64,000 nucleotides of DNA from Marinimicrobium alkaliphilum. GTDB lineage: Bacteria > Pseudomonadota > Gammaproteobacteria > Pseudomonadales > Cellvibrionaceae. The stretch spans positions 186,001 through 250,000 of the forward strand of contig NZ_QGMQ01000004.1 of the NCBI RefSeq assembly GCF_003259155.1, written 5' to 3'. The notes under the pieces were generated by a model. That model worked only from the letters and a program-made list of their open reading frames with translations, was not told the DNA's origin and made no database searches. The translations under genes were made by a program, and so were the position numbers. Shown here one piece after another: positions 42,764-54,301 of this stretch; the stretch's first letter is position 1, and every line of letters begins with the position of its first letter.

Positions 42764-43785
42764 TCGTTCCTCAGGTCAGACACGGCACGGATGGCCTCGT
42801 TGATCAGTGCCGGGCCCCGATAGATAAAGCCGCTGTACACCTGTATCAGGCTGGCACCGGCCTCCATTTTGGCTCGGGCACTGGCCCCATCCATAATCCC
42901 ACCGACCCCGATAATGGGGATTTTACCGCCCAGGTGACTGTGCAGTGCGGCAATCACCCGGGTGCTCTTGTCCTGTACCGGCCAACCGCTCAGGCCACCC
43001 GCTTCCTCGGCATGCTCGCAACCCGCCACAGCGTCGCGTTCAATGGTGGTATTGGTGGCTATCACGCCATCGATACCCTGCGCCATGAGTAGCTCAGCCA
43101 CTTGGGCGATGGCACTGTCGTCCATATCCGGCGCAATTTTCACCGCCAGTGGCACGTAGCGGCCCGCGCTCTGGAACTGGCTTTCCTGCTCCTGCTTGAG
43201 GGTTTCGAGCAGGTGCTTGAGGCTGTCACCAAACTGGAGGTCGCGCAGCCCCGGGGTATTGGGGGAGGAGATATTCACGGTAATGTAATCAGCGTGGGGA
43301 TAGACCTTGCGCATACCGATCAGGTAGTCCGAGGCGGCGTCCTCTACCGGAGTTGTGGCATTCTTACCGATGTTGATGCCCAAAATACCCTGATAACGGC
43401 GTTTTTTGACCTGTTCAACCAGGTGATCCACGCCCTTGTTGTTAAAACCCATGCGGTTGATGATCGCCTGGCGCTCGGCAATACGAAACATGCGCGGCTT
43501 GTCGTTGCCCGGCTGGGGACGTGGCGTGACCGTACCAATCTCGACAAAGCCAAAGCCCAGCTCGCCCAGGGCGTTAAAGTAGTCGCCGTTTTTATCCAGC
43601 CCTGCAGCCAATCCGACAGGATTGGAAAACCGCAGTCCCATGACTTCCACCGGGCAGTAATCCGGGGTTTTTGAGAACAGGCCAAGCAGTTTCAGGCGCT
43701 CGGCGGCGCCGAGCAGGTCCAGCGTCAATTCGTGAGCGGTTTCAGGATCAAACTTGAACAGGAGTTTTCGGGTCAGATCGTACAT
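42760..43785 (-). CDS. pyrD: Dihydroorotate dehydrogenase (quinone), class 2
   Basis: 341 aa. FMN enzyme of pyrimidine synthesis in the inner membrane, oxidising dihydroorotate with ubiquinone. N-terminal helical membrane-binding segment ([15 protein letters not shown]), then [10 protein letters not shown], the catalytic-serine [10 protein letters not shown] (about residue 172), IATNTT and the C-terminal phosphate site GVGGI. Length and N-terminus are class 2. Stands alone here; purine-type PurR site not seen. Confidence 0.97.
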   Translation of the reverse strand: MYDLTRKLLFKFDPETAHELTLDLLGAAERLKLLGLFSKTPDYCPVEVMGLRFSNPVGLAAGLDKNGDYFNALGELGFGFVEIGTVTPRPQPGNDKPRMFRIAERQAIINRMGFNNKGVDHLVEQVKKRRYQGILGINIGKNATTPVEDAASDYLIGMRKVYPHADYITVNISSPNTPGLRDLQFGDSLKHLLETLKQEQESQFQSAGRYVPLAVKIAPDMDDSAIAQVAELLMAQGIDGVIATNTTIERDAVAGCEHAEEAGGLSGWPVQDKSTRVIAALHSHLGGKIPIIGVGGIMDGASARAKMEAGASLIQVYSGFIYRGPALINEAIRAVSDLRNE

Positions 43786-43843
43786 GGCAACCGTGGCTTA
43801 GCAGCGTGAATAAAGTGGCGCAAGGATACTGGATCGGCGCCTG

Positions 43844-44065
43844 TTAGTCGATTTTTTCAATAGATTCGAAGCGGTTTTCATCATTGAAACGGATACAAAA
43901 CCGCCCCCGAATACCCTCCCGGGTCACAAATTTTTGCAGTACCCACGCCGGAAAGCGCACCCGGCGCCCGTCCACGCTGGTGGCCAGCACATGGTAGGCC
44001 GTCCCCTGGTACAAGCGCTGATACTCCTCCGCCGATACCGACAGGTTCAGGTAAATTGCGGGCAT
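43844..44065 (-). CDS. DUF2835 family protein
   Basis: 73 aa, MPAIYLNLSVSAEEYQRLY...GIRGRFCIRFN. Small all-beta protein conserved next to gdhB/pyrD in pseudomonad-like bacteria; function unknown. Three bases after the gdhB stop, so in one unit with it. Confidence 0.9.
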   Translation of the reverse strand: MPAIYLNLSVSAEEYQRLYQGTAYHVLATSVDGRRVRFPAWVLQKFVTREGIRGRFCIRFNDENRFESIEKID

Positions 44066-44068
44066 AGA

Positions 44069-47000
44069 TCAGACATCATCAGTCACGGGCGCGTGCTGAC
44101 TGGCCTGCACCAGATCCAGCAACTCCCGCAACGCCACCGAGAACATGGCGTAATCCGTGTGCCCGGCGGAATCCAGCTCGTCCACCACGGTGTGCCAGCG
44201 TTTGATCAGTGGCGCCTGCTGTGCACGCCAGCGCTCCAGGCGGGCCTGGGCGTCCGCGCTCCCGGCGTCACTGCGGGCAAGGGACACCACCAGGCTGCGC
44301 AGTTGGGATTCCAGGTCGTCGAGCAGGGTTTCCCGTGCCCGCGCCTGCCAATGGTTGGTGACCGGCACTTCCGTCAGCTGTTGGGTGAAGCGGTAAAGCC
44401 CCAGTTGATCCGCCAAGCCAAAATATATGCTCGCCACAGCCTCCAGCTCAGCGCCACTTTGGCGCGCCGACTCTACCAGCCCGAGGCCGCTGTAGAGGTA
44501 ACCCGGGGCACCCGCGTTGCGTGCCAGCGCCTCGGGCACACCGGCATCGGTCAGTTGGGCGGTGCGCTCATCCCACTCCTGCTTGGCGGCATCGTCCAGT
44601 AGCGTCGAGAGTTGCTCGGCCAGCAGCTTGAAATGCTGATGGAAATAGGCGATTTCCGCTTGTGGGTTCAATTGGCTGCGACGGTTGCGCAAGAACCAGC
44701 GGGTCGCGCGGCGCACCCGGCGCATCATCACCGACATCAGTTCGGTTTGCAGCCCGCCGGGTACTTTGAAGTCGAGCGCCTTGAGCTGGCGAGTAAAGTC
44801 ATCGAGCGCGTAAATGCCCCGCGCCGTCACGTAAGCCCGCGCCACTTCACTCACCGGCGCGCCGGTGGATTCGAGCAAACGCTGGGCAAAGCTGATGCCC
44901 ATATTGTTGACCATGTCGTTGGCGATCTGGGTAGCGACCAGCTCACGGCGCAGCTTGTGATTATGCACAGCGTTCTGGAAGCGCTCGCGAATCGCCCGAG
45001 GGAACGCCAACTCAGCAAAACCCACCAGTGCTGGATCATCCGCCAGGTTGGTTCTGGCCAGGTCCTCTTTGAGAATAACTTTGGCATAGGACACCAAGAC
45101 CGCCAGCTCGGGCCGCGTCAGGCCCTGGCCTTGACTCTCGCGCTCCTGCAGGGTCTCTTCGTCCGGTAAAAATTCCAGTACCCGGTCGAGCCGCTCCTCA
45201 CTGTGCCAGGTGTTGATCAGGCGCCGGTACTCGGGTCCCCGATGCAGCGCCTCAGCAGAGGCCATACTGATGGCCCGGGATTGTTGGTAGTTGTTTTCCA
45301 GAACCAGCACTGCAACATCTTCGGTCATCTCCCTGAGCAGCTGGTTGCGCTGCTTCTCGGTCATGTCGCCCGCGACCATCACTTCGTTGAGCAAAATTTT
45401 GATATTGACTTCGTGATCCGAGGTATCGACACCCGCGGCGTTGTCGATAAAGTCCGTATTGCAGGCGCCGCCATTCAGGGCATACTCAATGCGACCCAAC
45501 TGGGTCATGCCCAGATTCCCGCCCTCGCCGATGACTTTGCAGCGCAGTTCGTTGCCGTTTACGCGCAGACTGTCATTGGCTTTGTCGCCCACCTGGGCGT
45601 GCGTTTCCGACTCGGATTTGACGTAGGTGCCGATGCCACCGTTCCAGAGCAAGTCTACCGGCGCCTTCAGCAAACGGTTGATCAACTCGTTCGGTGTCAG
45701 GCGGGACTCTTCTATGGCAAAGCATTCCTGCATCTGCGGGCTGATGTCGATGGACTTGGCGTCCCGACTGAAGACACCGCCCCCCTCACTGATCAGGGAC
45801 TTGTCGTAATCGTCCCAGCTGCTGCCCGGCGTATTGAACAGCCTCTGACGCTCGACAAAGCTCGCGGCCGAGTCCGGGTTGGGATCGATAAAGATGTGCA
45901 GGTGGTTGAAGGCCGCCGTCAGGCAAATGTGCTCTGACAACAACATCCCGTTGCCAAAGACATCACCGCCCATGTCGCCGATGCCCACCACGGTAAAGTC
46001 CTCGGCCTGAATATTCAGGTCGCGCTCCATAAAGTGGCGCTGCACGGCCACCCAGGCACCGCGGGCGGTAATGCCCATGCCTTTGTGGTCGTATCCCTGG
46101 GAACCGCCGGAGGCGAAGGCGTCGCCAAGCCAGAAGTTGTAATCGTTGGAGATCTCGTTGGCGATATCGGAAAAGGTCGCGGTGCCTTTGTCGGCGGCCA
46201 CCACCAGGTAGGGGTCGTCGTTATCGTGACGCACCACATCTTTGGGCGGCACCACTTCGCCCTCGATCAGGTTGTCAGTAACATCCAGGAGGGAGCGGAT
46301 AAAACTTTGGTAGCAGACTATCGCCTCTTTGCGCAGAGCATCGCGATCGCCGCCAACCGGTGGCCGCTTGCAGACAAAGCCGCCCTTGGCACCCCCGGGA
46401 ACAATCACGGAGTTCTTGACGTGCTGGGCCTTGACCAGCCCGAGCACTTCGGTGCGGTAGTCCTGCAAGCGATCCGACCAACGCAACCCGCCCCGGGCAA
46501 CTCTGCCCGCCCGCAGGTGCACCGCCTCGACCCGCGGTGAGTAGACAAACACCTCGTACAGCGGACGCGGCTCGGGCAGGTCGGGAATGGTGCGCGGACT
46601 GAGCTTGAGTGCCAGCGCCGATTTGGCACTGCCGTCGGCATTGCTCTGGAAATAGTTGGTGCGCAGGGTCGCGGTCATCAACGCCAGGTAGCGGCGCAGA
46701 ATGCGATCCTCGTTGAGGTTGGCCACCCCTTCGAGACCGTCGGTGATGCGCTTGGTCAACCGCTCGATCCGCTCGCGATCTTTCGCGCGCCCCTGATTCA
46801 GACGGGGGTCAAAACGGGCTTTGAACAGCGCCACCAGATTGCGGGTAATGGCACTTTGGTTCAGCAGTGCGTTGGCAATGTATTGCTCTGAGAAGGCAAA
46901 CAGGGTTTGGCGCATGTAAGCGGCGTAGGCGCGCAGCATCGCCACTTCCTGCCAATTCAGGCGCGCACCCAGCACCAGGCGATTGAACGCGTCGCTCTCG

Positions 47001-48937
47001 GCGTAGCCGCGCCAGATGGCCGCAAAGGCATCCTGAAACGCGTGTCGCACGGCGTCGATATCGATATCCACGGACTGGTGATAGCTCAACTGGAAGTCGT
47101 GCAACCAGACCCGCGCCCCGTTGCTCGGGCGGATCTGGTAGGGATGCTCCGCCAGCACACGCAGGCCCAGGTGCTCGAGAATCGGAATGACGTCGGACAG
47201 TTCCAGGGCGTTTTCCAAATGCAGTATTTTAAAACGCATCTCGCCATGTTGCGCGCCCAGGGGCTGATAAAAGCTCATGGCGATATCATTGCGCGAGCCC
47301 AACGCCCGACTGAAATCGATATCCTGCACTGCAATGCGCGCCTCGAAATGCTCGCGGTAGGCGGAGGGGAAGGCATCGGCGTAGCGCCGGGCAAGCTGGC
47401 TGCCCTGCTCTTCCCCGTGAGCTTCATGCAGCGCCTGATACAGGTGATCTTCCCAGGAACGACTGAGCGCGACCACTTTCGCCTCCAGCGCTTGAGGGTC
47501 GTAATCCAGGCTCCGGTTAGGGTCGACCTTGAACACCATATGCACCCGCGCCAGTATCGACTCCGAATAATAGGTGGTGAACTCGTACTCTTCGGCGTGC
47601 AGGACGTCGGCAATCAACTGCTGCACTTTTTCCCTCAGGCGGGTGTTGAATACATCCCGGGGAATATAGACGATGGCATTGACAAACTTGCCAAAAATAT
47701 CCGGACGCATAAACAGTCGTACCTGGTAGCGCTCGTTGATTGCCGCCACCTGGTTGACCGTGTCGTAGAGTTGGTTACTGGTACTTTGGAACAATTCATC
47801 ACGAGGAAAGGTTTCAAGCACCTGTTGCAAGGCCTTGCCGTCGTGGCTGTTGGGGTTGAGGCCGGTGCGCTCAAACACCCGGCTGACCTTTTCCCGAATC
47901 AGCGGGATGGCTTTTGGGCTGGCGGTGTAGACCCGCGAGGTATAGAGCCCCAGTAACCGGGCCTCGCCACACACGTCACCATTTTGGTCGACCCGTTTTA
48001 CCACGATGTAGTCCGGGTAAGCCTGGCGGTGAATGCGCGAGCGCTCATTGGATTTGGAGAACGCCACCACCTGCGGGGTCAGGTAGAAGCGGCTCATGCC
48101 CTCATCGAAGTCGCTTTCAAGAATACAGGCCGCCTCGGCCTGTTTGCGAAACAACCCCAGGCGGCGCTCGCGTTGCTCCTGTAAACACCGGCCTTTATCG
48201 CTCTCCTCGAAGTCGTATTCGCTGTAGCCCAGAAACGTAAAGTGGTCATCCAATAACCAGTCGAGAAAGGCCTGACTTTCTTCAACCTGCTGCACGCATT
48301 GATTGTCCTGGGCCAAAGCCAACCCGGCACGCAGCGTCTTCACTGCATCCGTCATGGGTTTAAAGTCCCCGACCACCTGAACCACATCTTTGAGCACGGC
48401 GCGCAGGGATTTTTCCAAGGCATGCAATTCACCGAGGTCGCTCTCCCGGTTGATTTCCATCACCACCAGCGCTTCGCGCGGATGACTGCCATCGCCATTG
48501 GGGTCCCCGAGGTACTGGATCTCGCCCTGTGTCCTTTCAACTTGCATGACCGTACTTTTGATGCGATGAATCGCAATGTTTCGCCGGTTGAGCTCAATAC
48601 GAATGGAATCCACCAGGAACGGCATGTCCCGCTGCACAACCACCAGCAAGGTGTGCGGACACACCCAGCCATCATTTTCCAGACTGGGGTTGAAGGCCTG
48701 GATTCGGGGCTTGCTACCGTCGAACTGGGAGAGGCTGCGCCAGTGGGAATAGAGCGCGCCAAAGATATCATTCAGCGGACGATCGGCCACTTCGTCAAGC
48801 GGATAGCGGTTAAAAAACAACCGACAAAAGTCTCTCAGTGGCGCTGACAACTCAGCATCCAGCTGATCTTTTGCCCACGCGTCGAGTTGAGCGACCAGTG
48901 ATTCGCTATCGCGGGTATCGGCAACCAGGTTCTCCAA
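44069..48937 (-). CDS. gdhB: NAD-specific glutamate dehydrogenase, large type
   Basis: 1,622 aa, the size of the 180-kDa family. Oxidative deamination of glutamate to 2-oxoglutarate. Long N-terminal regulatory ACT-like part (about residues 1-700); catalytic region with RVARGGLRWSDR (about 810-821), GGAKGGFV (about 845) and Rossmann segment GIGDMGGDVFGNG (about 990). C-terminal helical domain to the end. No frame break. Divergent from the MoxR operon. Confidence 0.96.
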   Translation of the reverse strand: MENLVADTRDSESLVAQLDAWAKDQLDAELSAPLRDFCRLFFNRYPLDEVADRPLNDIFGALYSHWRSLSQFDGSKPRIQAFNPSLENDGWVCPHTLLVVVQRDMPFLVDSIRIELNRRNIAIHRIKSTVMQVERTQGEIQYLGDPNGDGSHPREALVVMEINRESDLGELHALEKSLRAVLKDVVQVVGDFKPMTDAVKTLRAGLALAQDNQCVQQVEESQAFLDWLLDDHFTFLGYSEYDFEESDKGRCLQEQRERRLGLFRKQAEAACILESDFDEGMSRFYLTPQVVAFSKSNERSRIHRQAYPDYIVVKRVDQNGDVCGEARLLGLYTSRVYTASPKAIPLIREKVSRVFERTGLNPNSHDGKALQQVLETFPRDELFQSTSNQLYDTVNQVAAINERYQVRLFMRPDIFGKFVNAIVYIPRDVFNTRLREKVQQLIADVLHAEEYEFTTYYSESILARVHMVFKVDPNRSLDYDPQALEAKVVALSRSWEDHLYQALHEAHGEEQGSQLARRYADAFPSAYREHFEARIAVQDIDFSRALGSRNDIAMSFYQPLGAQHGEMRFKILHLENALELSDVIPILEHLGLRVLAEHPYQIRPSNGARVWLHDFQLSYHQSVDIDIDAVRHAFQDAFAAIWRGYAESDAFNRLVLGARLNWQEVAMLRAYAAYMRQTLFAFSEQYIANALLNQSAITRNLVALFKARFDPRLNQGRAKDRERIERLTKRITDGLEGVANLNEDRILRRYLALMTATLRTNYFQSNADGSAKSALALKLSPRTIPDLPEPRPLYEVFVYSPRVEAVHLRAGRVARGGLRWSDRLQDYRTEVLGLVKAQHVKNSVIVPGGAKGGFVCKRPPVGGDRDALRKEAIVCYQSFIRSLLDVTDNLIEGEVVPPKDVVRHDNDDPYLVVAADKGTATFSDIANEISNDYNFWLGDAFASGGSQGYDHKGMGITARGAWVAVQRHFMERDLNIQAEDFTVVGIGDMGGDVFGNGMLLSEHICLTAAFNHLHIFIDPNPDSAASFVERQRLFNTPGSSWDDYDKSLISEGGGVFSRDAKSIDISPQMQECFAIEESRLTPNELINRLLKAPVDLLWNGGIGTYVKSESETHAQVGDKANDSLRVNGNELRCKVIGEGGNLGMTQLGRIEYALNGGACNTDFIDNAAGVDTSDHEVNIKILLNEVMVAGDMTEKQRNQLLREMTEDVAVLVLENNYQQSRAISMASAEALHRGPEYRRLINTWHSEERLDRVLEFLPDEETLQERESQGQGLTRPELAVLVSYAKVILKEDLARTNLADDPALVGFAELAFPRAIRERFQNAVHNHKLRRELVATQIANDMVNNMGISFAQRLLESTGAPVSEVARAYVTARGIYALDDFTRQLKALDFKVPGGLQTELMSVMMRRVRRATRWFLRNRRSQLNPQAEIAYFHQHFKLLAEQLSTLLDDAAKQEWDERTAQLTDAGVPEALARNAGAPGYLYSGLGLVESARQSGAELEAVASIYFGLADQLGLYRFTQQLTEVPVTNHWQARARETLLDDLESQLRSLVVSLARSDAGSADAQARLERWRAQQAPLIKRWHTVVDELDSAGHTDYAMFSVALRELLDLVQASQHAPVTDDV

Positions 48938-49101
48938 AGCGCTACTCCTGTCATGTCCAACCAGTGAATATATCTGTCAGCATAGCCCATTCACCCTTGA
49001 ATTTGGGGGAACTGGCCGTACTATAACCGGTCTATCGAGCACGTAGCGGCTTGGCATCTCAAGCCACACACATAACACTCAACCGTTTCGAGAAGCATAG
49101 C

Positions 49102-50061
<960 letters not shown>

Positions 50062-50064
50062 GCC

Positions 50065-51024
50065 ATGACCCGAGCTGTGCGCGAACCCGAGTCAGTCAAT
50101 CCCGAGGGCGCTTACTGCGACCTCAATGCGCTCTTGCGCCTGCGCCACAGCGCCCGCTTTCTGAACCTGTCCAGTCCGCGCCCCGCGCGCAGTCAGTTGG
50201 CCGGTGCACAACGCACCGTACGGCGCGGCCGGGGTATGGATTTCGAGGAAGTGCGGGTTTACCAGCCGGGCGATGATATTCGCTCCATTGATTGGCGCGT
50301 TACGGCCCGCACCCAGGTGCCCCACACAAAAATCTATCGCGAGGAGCGTGAGCGCCCGGTGATTCTGCTTACCGACCAGCGCGCGCCCATGTTTTTTGGC
50401 AGTCAACAGTGTTTTAAATCCGTGGTGGCCGCACACCTGAGCGCGCTGATTGCCTGGGCCACGCTTGAGGCCGGCGACCGCATCGGCGCACTGGTGTTTG
50501 GGCCGAACGGCCAGCGCGATGTGCGCCCTCGCCGCAGCAAGCACGCGGTGCTGGAAGTACTGCAACAACTGCAAGCTTACAACCATGCGCTCACAACACC
50601 GGTTGCCGAGCCCAACGATCAGAACCTCGAGAGCTTGTTGCGTGACGCCCGACGCGTGGCGCGCCCGGGCAGTGCGGTCTTTATTCTGAGCGACTTTCAC
50701 GATCTGGACGACGCTGGCAAGCAACAACTGTTTGAGTTGGCGCGGCACACTGAGGTGACCCTCATCCACATTTACGACCCGCTGGAAGCCGCGTTTAGCG
50801 CCAATGGCCAACTCGCTATCAGCGACGGTCACGAGCAACTGCAACTCCCGGCAGGTGACCGTGACTTTCAGCGGGCATGGCAGCAACAGTTCGCAGCCCA
50901 GCAGACCCGGCTGGTGGATACCGCGGGCGAGCTGCGGTTGCGGCTGCTGAGCTTTTCCACCACTGACGATTGCCTGCGTCTGCTGCGCGATGCTTACGGC
51001 ACGCGGGGCAAACGCCGATCATGA
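50065..51024 (+). CDS. DUF58 protein of the MoxR/Bat operon
   Basis: 319 aa. The DUF58 signature RGRGMDFEEVRVYQPGDDIR (about residues 52-72) with IDWRVTART follows a poorly conserved N-terminus; the second half resembles a degenerate VWA fold (ILLTDQRAPM, VFILSDFHD). Present in nearly all MoxR operons; thought to be a partner of the ATPase and VWA proteins. Soluble. Confidence 0.92.
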   Translation: MTRAVREPESVNPEGAYCDLNALLRLRHSARFLNLSSPRPARSQLAGAQRTVRRGRGMDFEEVRVYQPGDDIRSIDWRVTARTQVPHTKIYREERERPVILLTDQRAPMFFGSQQCFKSVVAAHLSALIAWATLEAGDRIGALVFGPNGQRDVRPRRSKHAVLEVLQQLQAYNHALTTPVAEPNDQNLESLLRDARRVARPGSAVFILSDFHDLDDAGKQQLFELARHTEVTLIHIYDPLEAAFSANGQLAISDGHEQLQLPAGDRDFQRAWQQQFAAQQTRLVDTAGELRLRLLSFSTTDDCLRLLRDAYGTRGKRRS

Positions 51025-51037
51025 TACGAGTACACAC

Positions 51038-51523
51038 ATGAATCCGCAGGACCCCTTACAACAGTTGCGTGATATTCACGCCCCGGACGCCGCCAGTTGG
51101 TGGCCCCTGGCGTGGGGCTGGTGGCTGGTGATTCTGGTGGTTGGGATCGCGCTCCTGTGCGGCGTCTGGTGGCTGTTGCGTCGTAAACGCCGGAACCGTT
51201 ACCGGGCACAGGCCCTGCAAGAGGCGGAGGTTCTGTGGCGACACTATCAAACCGAGGGCAATACGCTTCTGTATCTGGAGCAGGTCAATCGCTTGCTGCG
51301 CCGCTGTCTATTGCACCTGCGCCCCAGGGCCGAAGTCGCCCGCTTGCAGGGCGACGCCTGGTTGAAGCAGTTGGCGGCCGTGTGTCCCGAGTGCGCTCCG
51401 GCGCTGCGCGAGGGCAGCGGGCGTGTCCTGGCCGATGGCCACTACCGCCCCAACCCGGAAGCCGACATCGATAAACTCCACCCCTTGATTCTCACCTGGA
51501 TCAGGGAGCACCGCGATGCTTGA
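51038..51523 (+). CDS. DUF4381 membrane protein of the Bat operon
   Basis: 161 aa from ATG 51038. LRDIHAPD at residues 8-15, one membrane segment (WWLVILVVGIALLCGVWWLL), basic RRKRRNRYR, then a helical cytoplasmic part. Matches the DUF4381 pattern found between DUF58 and VWA genes. Overlaps the next gene by 8 bp. Confidence 0.9.
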   Translation: MNPQDPLQQLRDIHAPDAASWWPLAWGWWLVILVVGIALLCGVWWLLRRKRRNRYRAQALQEAEVLWRHYQTEGNTLLYLEQVNRLLRRCLLHLRPRAEVARLQGDAWLKQLAAVCPECAPALREGSGRVLADGHYRPNPEADIDKLHPLILTWIREHRDA

Positions 51524-52520
51524 GTTTCAATGGCTGTGGCTCTTTCTGCTGTTACCCCTGCCGCTGTTAATGCGGGCCTTACCGCCCGCTGAAGTCCGTC
51601 AGGCCGCCGTTCGCGTACCCTTCTACAACACCGCCAAGCGTTTGCAGGGACAAGGCCTGCGCGCGCAGCGCCGCTGGCTCGGTCGGAGTCTTTTATGGCT
51701 GATCTGGATTTTGCTGGTCACCGCCGCCGCCAATCCTCGCTGGCTCGGCGAGCCGGTTTCGCAGGTGACCACCGGGCGCGATGTCCTGATCGCAGTGGAT
51801 GTTTCCGGCAGTATGCGAATCGAAGATATGCGTCACCGCGGCGAGATGATTGATCGCCTGCAAGCCATCAAGATCGTTATTGGCAACTTTATCGAACGCC
51901 GACGTGGCGATCGTTTGGGCTTGGTCCTGTTCGGCTCACAAGCTTATCTGTATGCCCCCCTTACTCACGACCTGGACACGGTCAACCAGCTATTGCAGGA
52001 AACCGAGATTGGCTACGCCGGCGAGCGAACCGCAATTGGTGACGGTATCGGATTGTCCGTTAAACGGCTGCGCGAACGCCCCGAGAACCATCGCCTTTTG
52101 CTGATACTGACTGACGGTGCCAACAACGCGGGCGAACTGACCCCTGAGCGTGGGGCGCAACTGGCGGCGATGGAGGGTATCACCATCTATTCCATGGGTT
52201 TTGGTGCTGAAGAGATGACGGTCGATGGCTTCTTTGGCCAGCGCACCGTCAACCCCACTCACGACCTGGATGAAGACGCCATGATTGCAGTGGCTGAAAT
52301 GACGGGCGGTCGTTACTTCCGTGCACGCAACATTGAAGAGCTGGAAGAGGTTCACCGTGAGTTCGACCGCCTGGAGCCGATTGAACTGGATGAACGGGTT
52401 TATCGGCCCTTGCGCACACTCTTTTATTGGCCCCTGGGCGCTGCACTGTTGCTGAGTGCCCTGATGGCAATCGGGCGCAGCGTACCCAACGTTGGCAAAC
52501 GCCGGGAGGTGTCCGCATGA
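51516..52520 (+). CDS. VWA-domain membrane protein (BatA-like)
   Basis: 334 aa. Two N-terminal hydrophobic segments, VWA domain with complete MIDAS (DVSGSMR, about residue 93, and TDGANNAGE about 202), C-terminal membrane helix (TLFYWPLGAALLLSALMAIG). Metal-dependent binding of partners in the periplasm. Overlaps the next gene by ATGA. Confidence 0.93.
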   Translation: MLEFQWLWLFLLLPLPLLMRALPPAEVRQAAVRVPFYNTAKRLQGQGLRAQRRWLGRSLLWLIWILLVTAAANPRWLGEPVSQVTTGRDVLIAVDVSGSMRIEDMRHRGEMIDRLQAIKIVIGNFIERRRGDRLGLVLFGSQAYLYAPLTHDLDTVNQLLQETEIGYAGERTAIGDGIGLSVKRLRERPENHRLLLILTDGANNAGELTPERGAQLAAMEGITIYSMGFGAEEMTVDGFFGQRTVNPTHDLDEDAMIAVAEMTGGRYFRARNIEELEEVHREFDRLEPIELDERVYRPLRTLFYWPLGAALLLSALMAIGRSVPNVGKRREVSA

Positions 52521-54301
52521 GTGCGTTTGTCGAGCACTTTCATTTACTGCGGCCCTGGTGGTTGCTCGCCCTGATTCCCTTGCTGGGGCTGGCATGGCTG
52601 GTATGGCGGCAGAAATACGGCGCCCATCAATGGCAGAAACTGATAGCACCCGCCTTATTGCCTTATCTTGAGGACGCCGGCAGCCGCCGCCCCCGCCGCC
52701 ACCTGCTGTGGGGTCTTATCGGCGCCTGGTGCCTGGCGGTCCTGGCTCTGGCGGGACCCACCTGGGAGCAACGACCCACGGCGGCTCATACCACCGGCGA
52801 CGCACTGGTGGTCGTGCTCGACCTGTCGCCGTCGATGCTGGCAGAGGACATCAACCCCTCACGCCTGGTGCGAGCACGCCTGAAGGTGGCCGATATTCTG
52901 CAGCGGCGCACCGAGGGCGAAACGGCGTTGATCAGCTATGCCGGAGATGCCCACGTGGTGTCCCCGCTGACGGATGACAGCAACACCATCATCAATCTGT
53001 TGCAGGTGCTGCACCCAAGCCTGATGCCCCTGCCCGGCAGCAACACCGAAGCCGCGATTGAACAGGCCGAGGCGCTGCTGGCCAACGCCAATGTTCGCGC
53101 CGGCCATATTCTACTGGTGACCGACGGTGTGGTGAGCAGTGCTCGCGACAGCATCCGCCGCCAACTGGAAGACAGCCCGCACCGCTTGTCGATCCTCGGC
53201 GTAGGCACCGAGGACGGCGCCCCCATCCCCAGTGGCAGCGGCGGTTTTGTGCGCGACCGCAGTAACAATATCATTGTGGCGCGCCTTGAAAGTCGCCCAC
53301 TCCAACAGCTGGCGGGGCAACTGGACGGACGCTACCACACACTCACCAGTGACGAGCGGGATCTCGATTATTTGCTGGCCGACACCCCGGCGCTGGCCGA
53401 TGCCGAACGCGAAAGCGGCCAGCAGTTTGATACCTGGTACGACCGGGGGCCCTGGCTGGTGCTGTTCCTCCTGCCAGTCGCTCTGTACAGTTTCCGGCGC
53501 GGACTGCTCGCCGCCTTGATCTGTGCGCCTTTACTCCTGGCGACACCGCAAACCAGCTATGCACTCGGCGCAGAAACACTCTGGCTGAATCGCGATCAGC
53601 AGGCGCAGCGACAACTCGAGCGCGCCAATGCGCTTTATCGCGCAGGTGACTACGAAGCGGCAGCGCAAGCCTTTGCCGAATTCGACCAGCCTCGCGCCCA
53701 TTACAACCGGGGCAATGCCCTGGCCCGCAGTGGCGATCTGGAGGGCGCACTGGACGCCTATGACCAGGCACTCGAGGCCGACCCGGATTTTGACGATGCC
53801 CGCTTTAACCGCGAACTGGTGGAGCAACTGCTCGATCAGCAGGAAGACCAGTCCCAGGACCAGGACTCGGACAACGGCGATGACGAAGGCGAGCCGGGCG
53901 AGAACGGGCAGGATGGCGGCGACGGTGATCAACAACAGAACGGCGAGCCTCAGCAGGGCCCCGACGATGACAGCGCACATCCCGACGATGCCGACGCCAA
54001 CGATGAAGACAGCGCCCAGGATGAACCTCAGGAACCCGGTGAGGAGCAGACGGGTGACGACCAGACCGCTGCCGACGAAGAACTGGAAGATCGTATCGAC
54101 GAGGTACGCGAACAATTGGCCCAGGAAGAAGGTCTGAGCGACGAAGAACGCCAATCCCTGGAGCAGTGGTTGCGCCGGGTACCGGACGATCCGGGCGGAT
54201 TGTTACGGCGCAAATTTGAACATCAACACCAACAGCAACAGCGCCAACGGATGCGCGAACGCTTGGCGCCCGCGGCGCCGGATGCGGAGGAACGATGGTA
54301 G
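52517..54301 (+). CDS. VWA and TPR protein (BatB/BatC fusion)
   Basis: 594 aa from ATG 52517. Membrane segments at the start (LLALIPLLGLAWLVW), VWA domain with MIDAS DLSPSMLAED (about residues 95-105), membrane segment near 320-345, then a TPR pair (RANALYRAGDYEAAAQAF and GNALARSGDLEGALDAYDQAL), followed by about 100 residues of Asp/Glu/Gln/Gly and a Gln/Arg end. In other genomes BatB and BatC are separate; here one chain. Overlaps the next gene by 7 bp. Confidence 0.92.
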   Translation: MSAFVEHFHLLRPWWLLALIPLLGLAWLVWRQKYGAHQWQKLIAPALLPYLEDAGSRRPRRHLLWGLIGAWCLAVLALAGPTWEQRPTAAHTTGDALVVVLDLSPSMLAEDINPSRLVRARLKVADILQRRTEGETALISYAGDAHVVSPLTDDSNTIINLLQVLHPSLMPLPGSNTEAAIEQAEALLANANVRAGHILLVTDGVVSSARDSIRRQLEDSPHRLSILGVGTEDGAPIPSGSGGFVRDRSNNIIVARLESRPLQQLAGQLDGRYHTLTSDERDLDYLLADTPALADAERESGQQFDTWYDRGPWLVLFLLPVALYSFRRGLLAALICAPLLLATPQTSYALGAETLWLNRDQQAQRQLERANALYRAGDYEAAAQAFAEFDQPRAHYNRGNALARSGDLEGALDAYDQALEADPDFDDARFNRELVEQLLDQQEDQSQDQDSDNGDDEGEPGENGQDGGDGDQQQNGEPQQGPDDDSAHPDDADANDEDSAQDEPQEPGEEQTGDDQTAADEELEDRIDEVREQLAQEEGLSDEERQSLEQWLRRVPDDPGGLLRRKFEHQHQQQQRQRMRERLAPAAPDAEERW

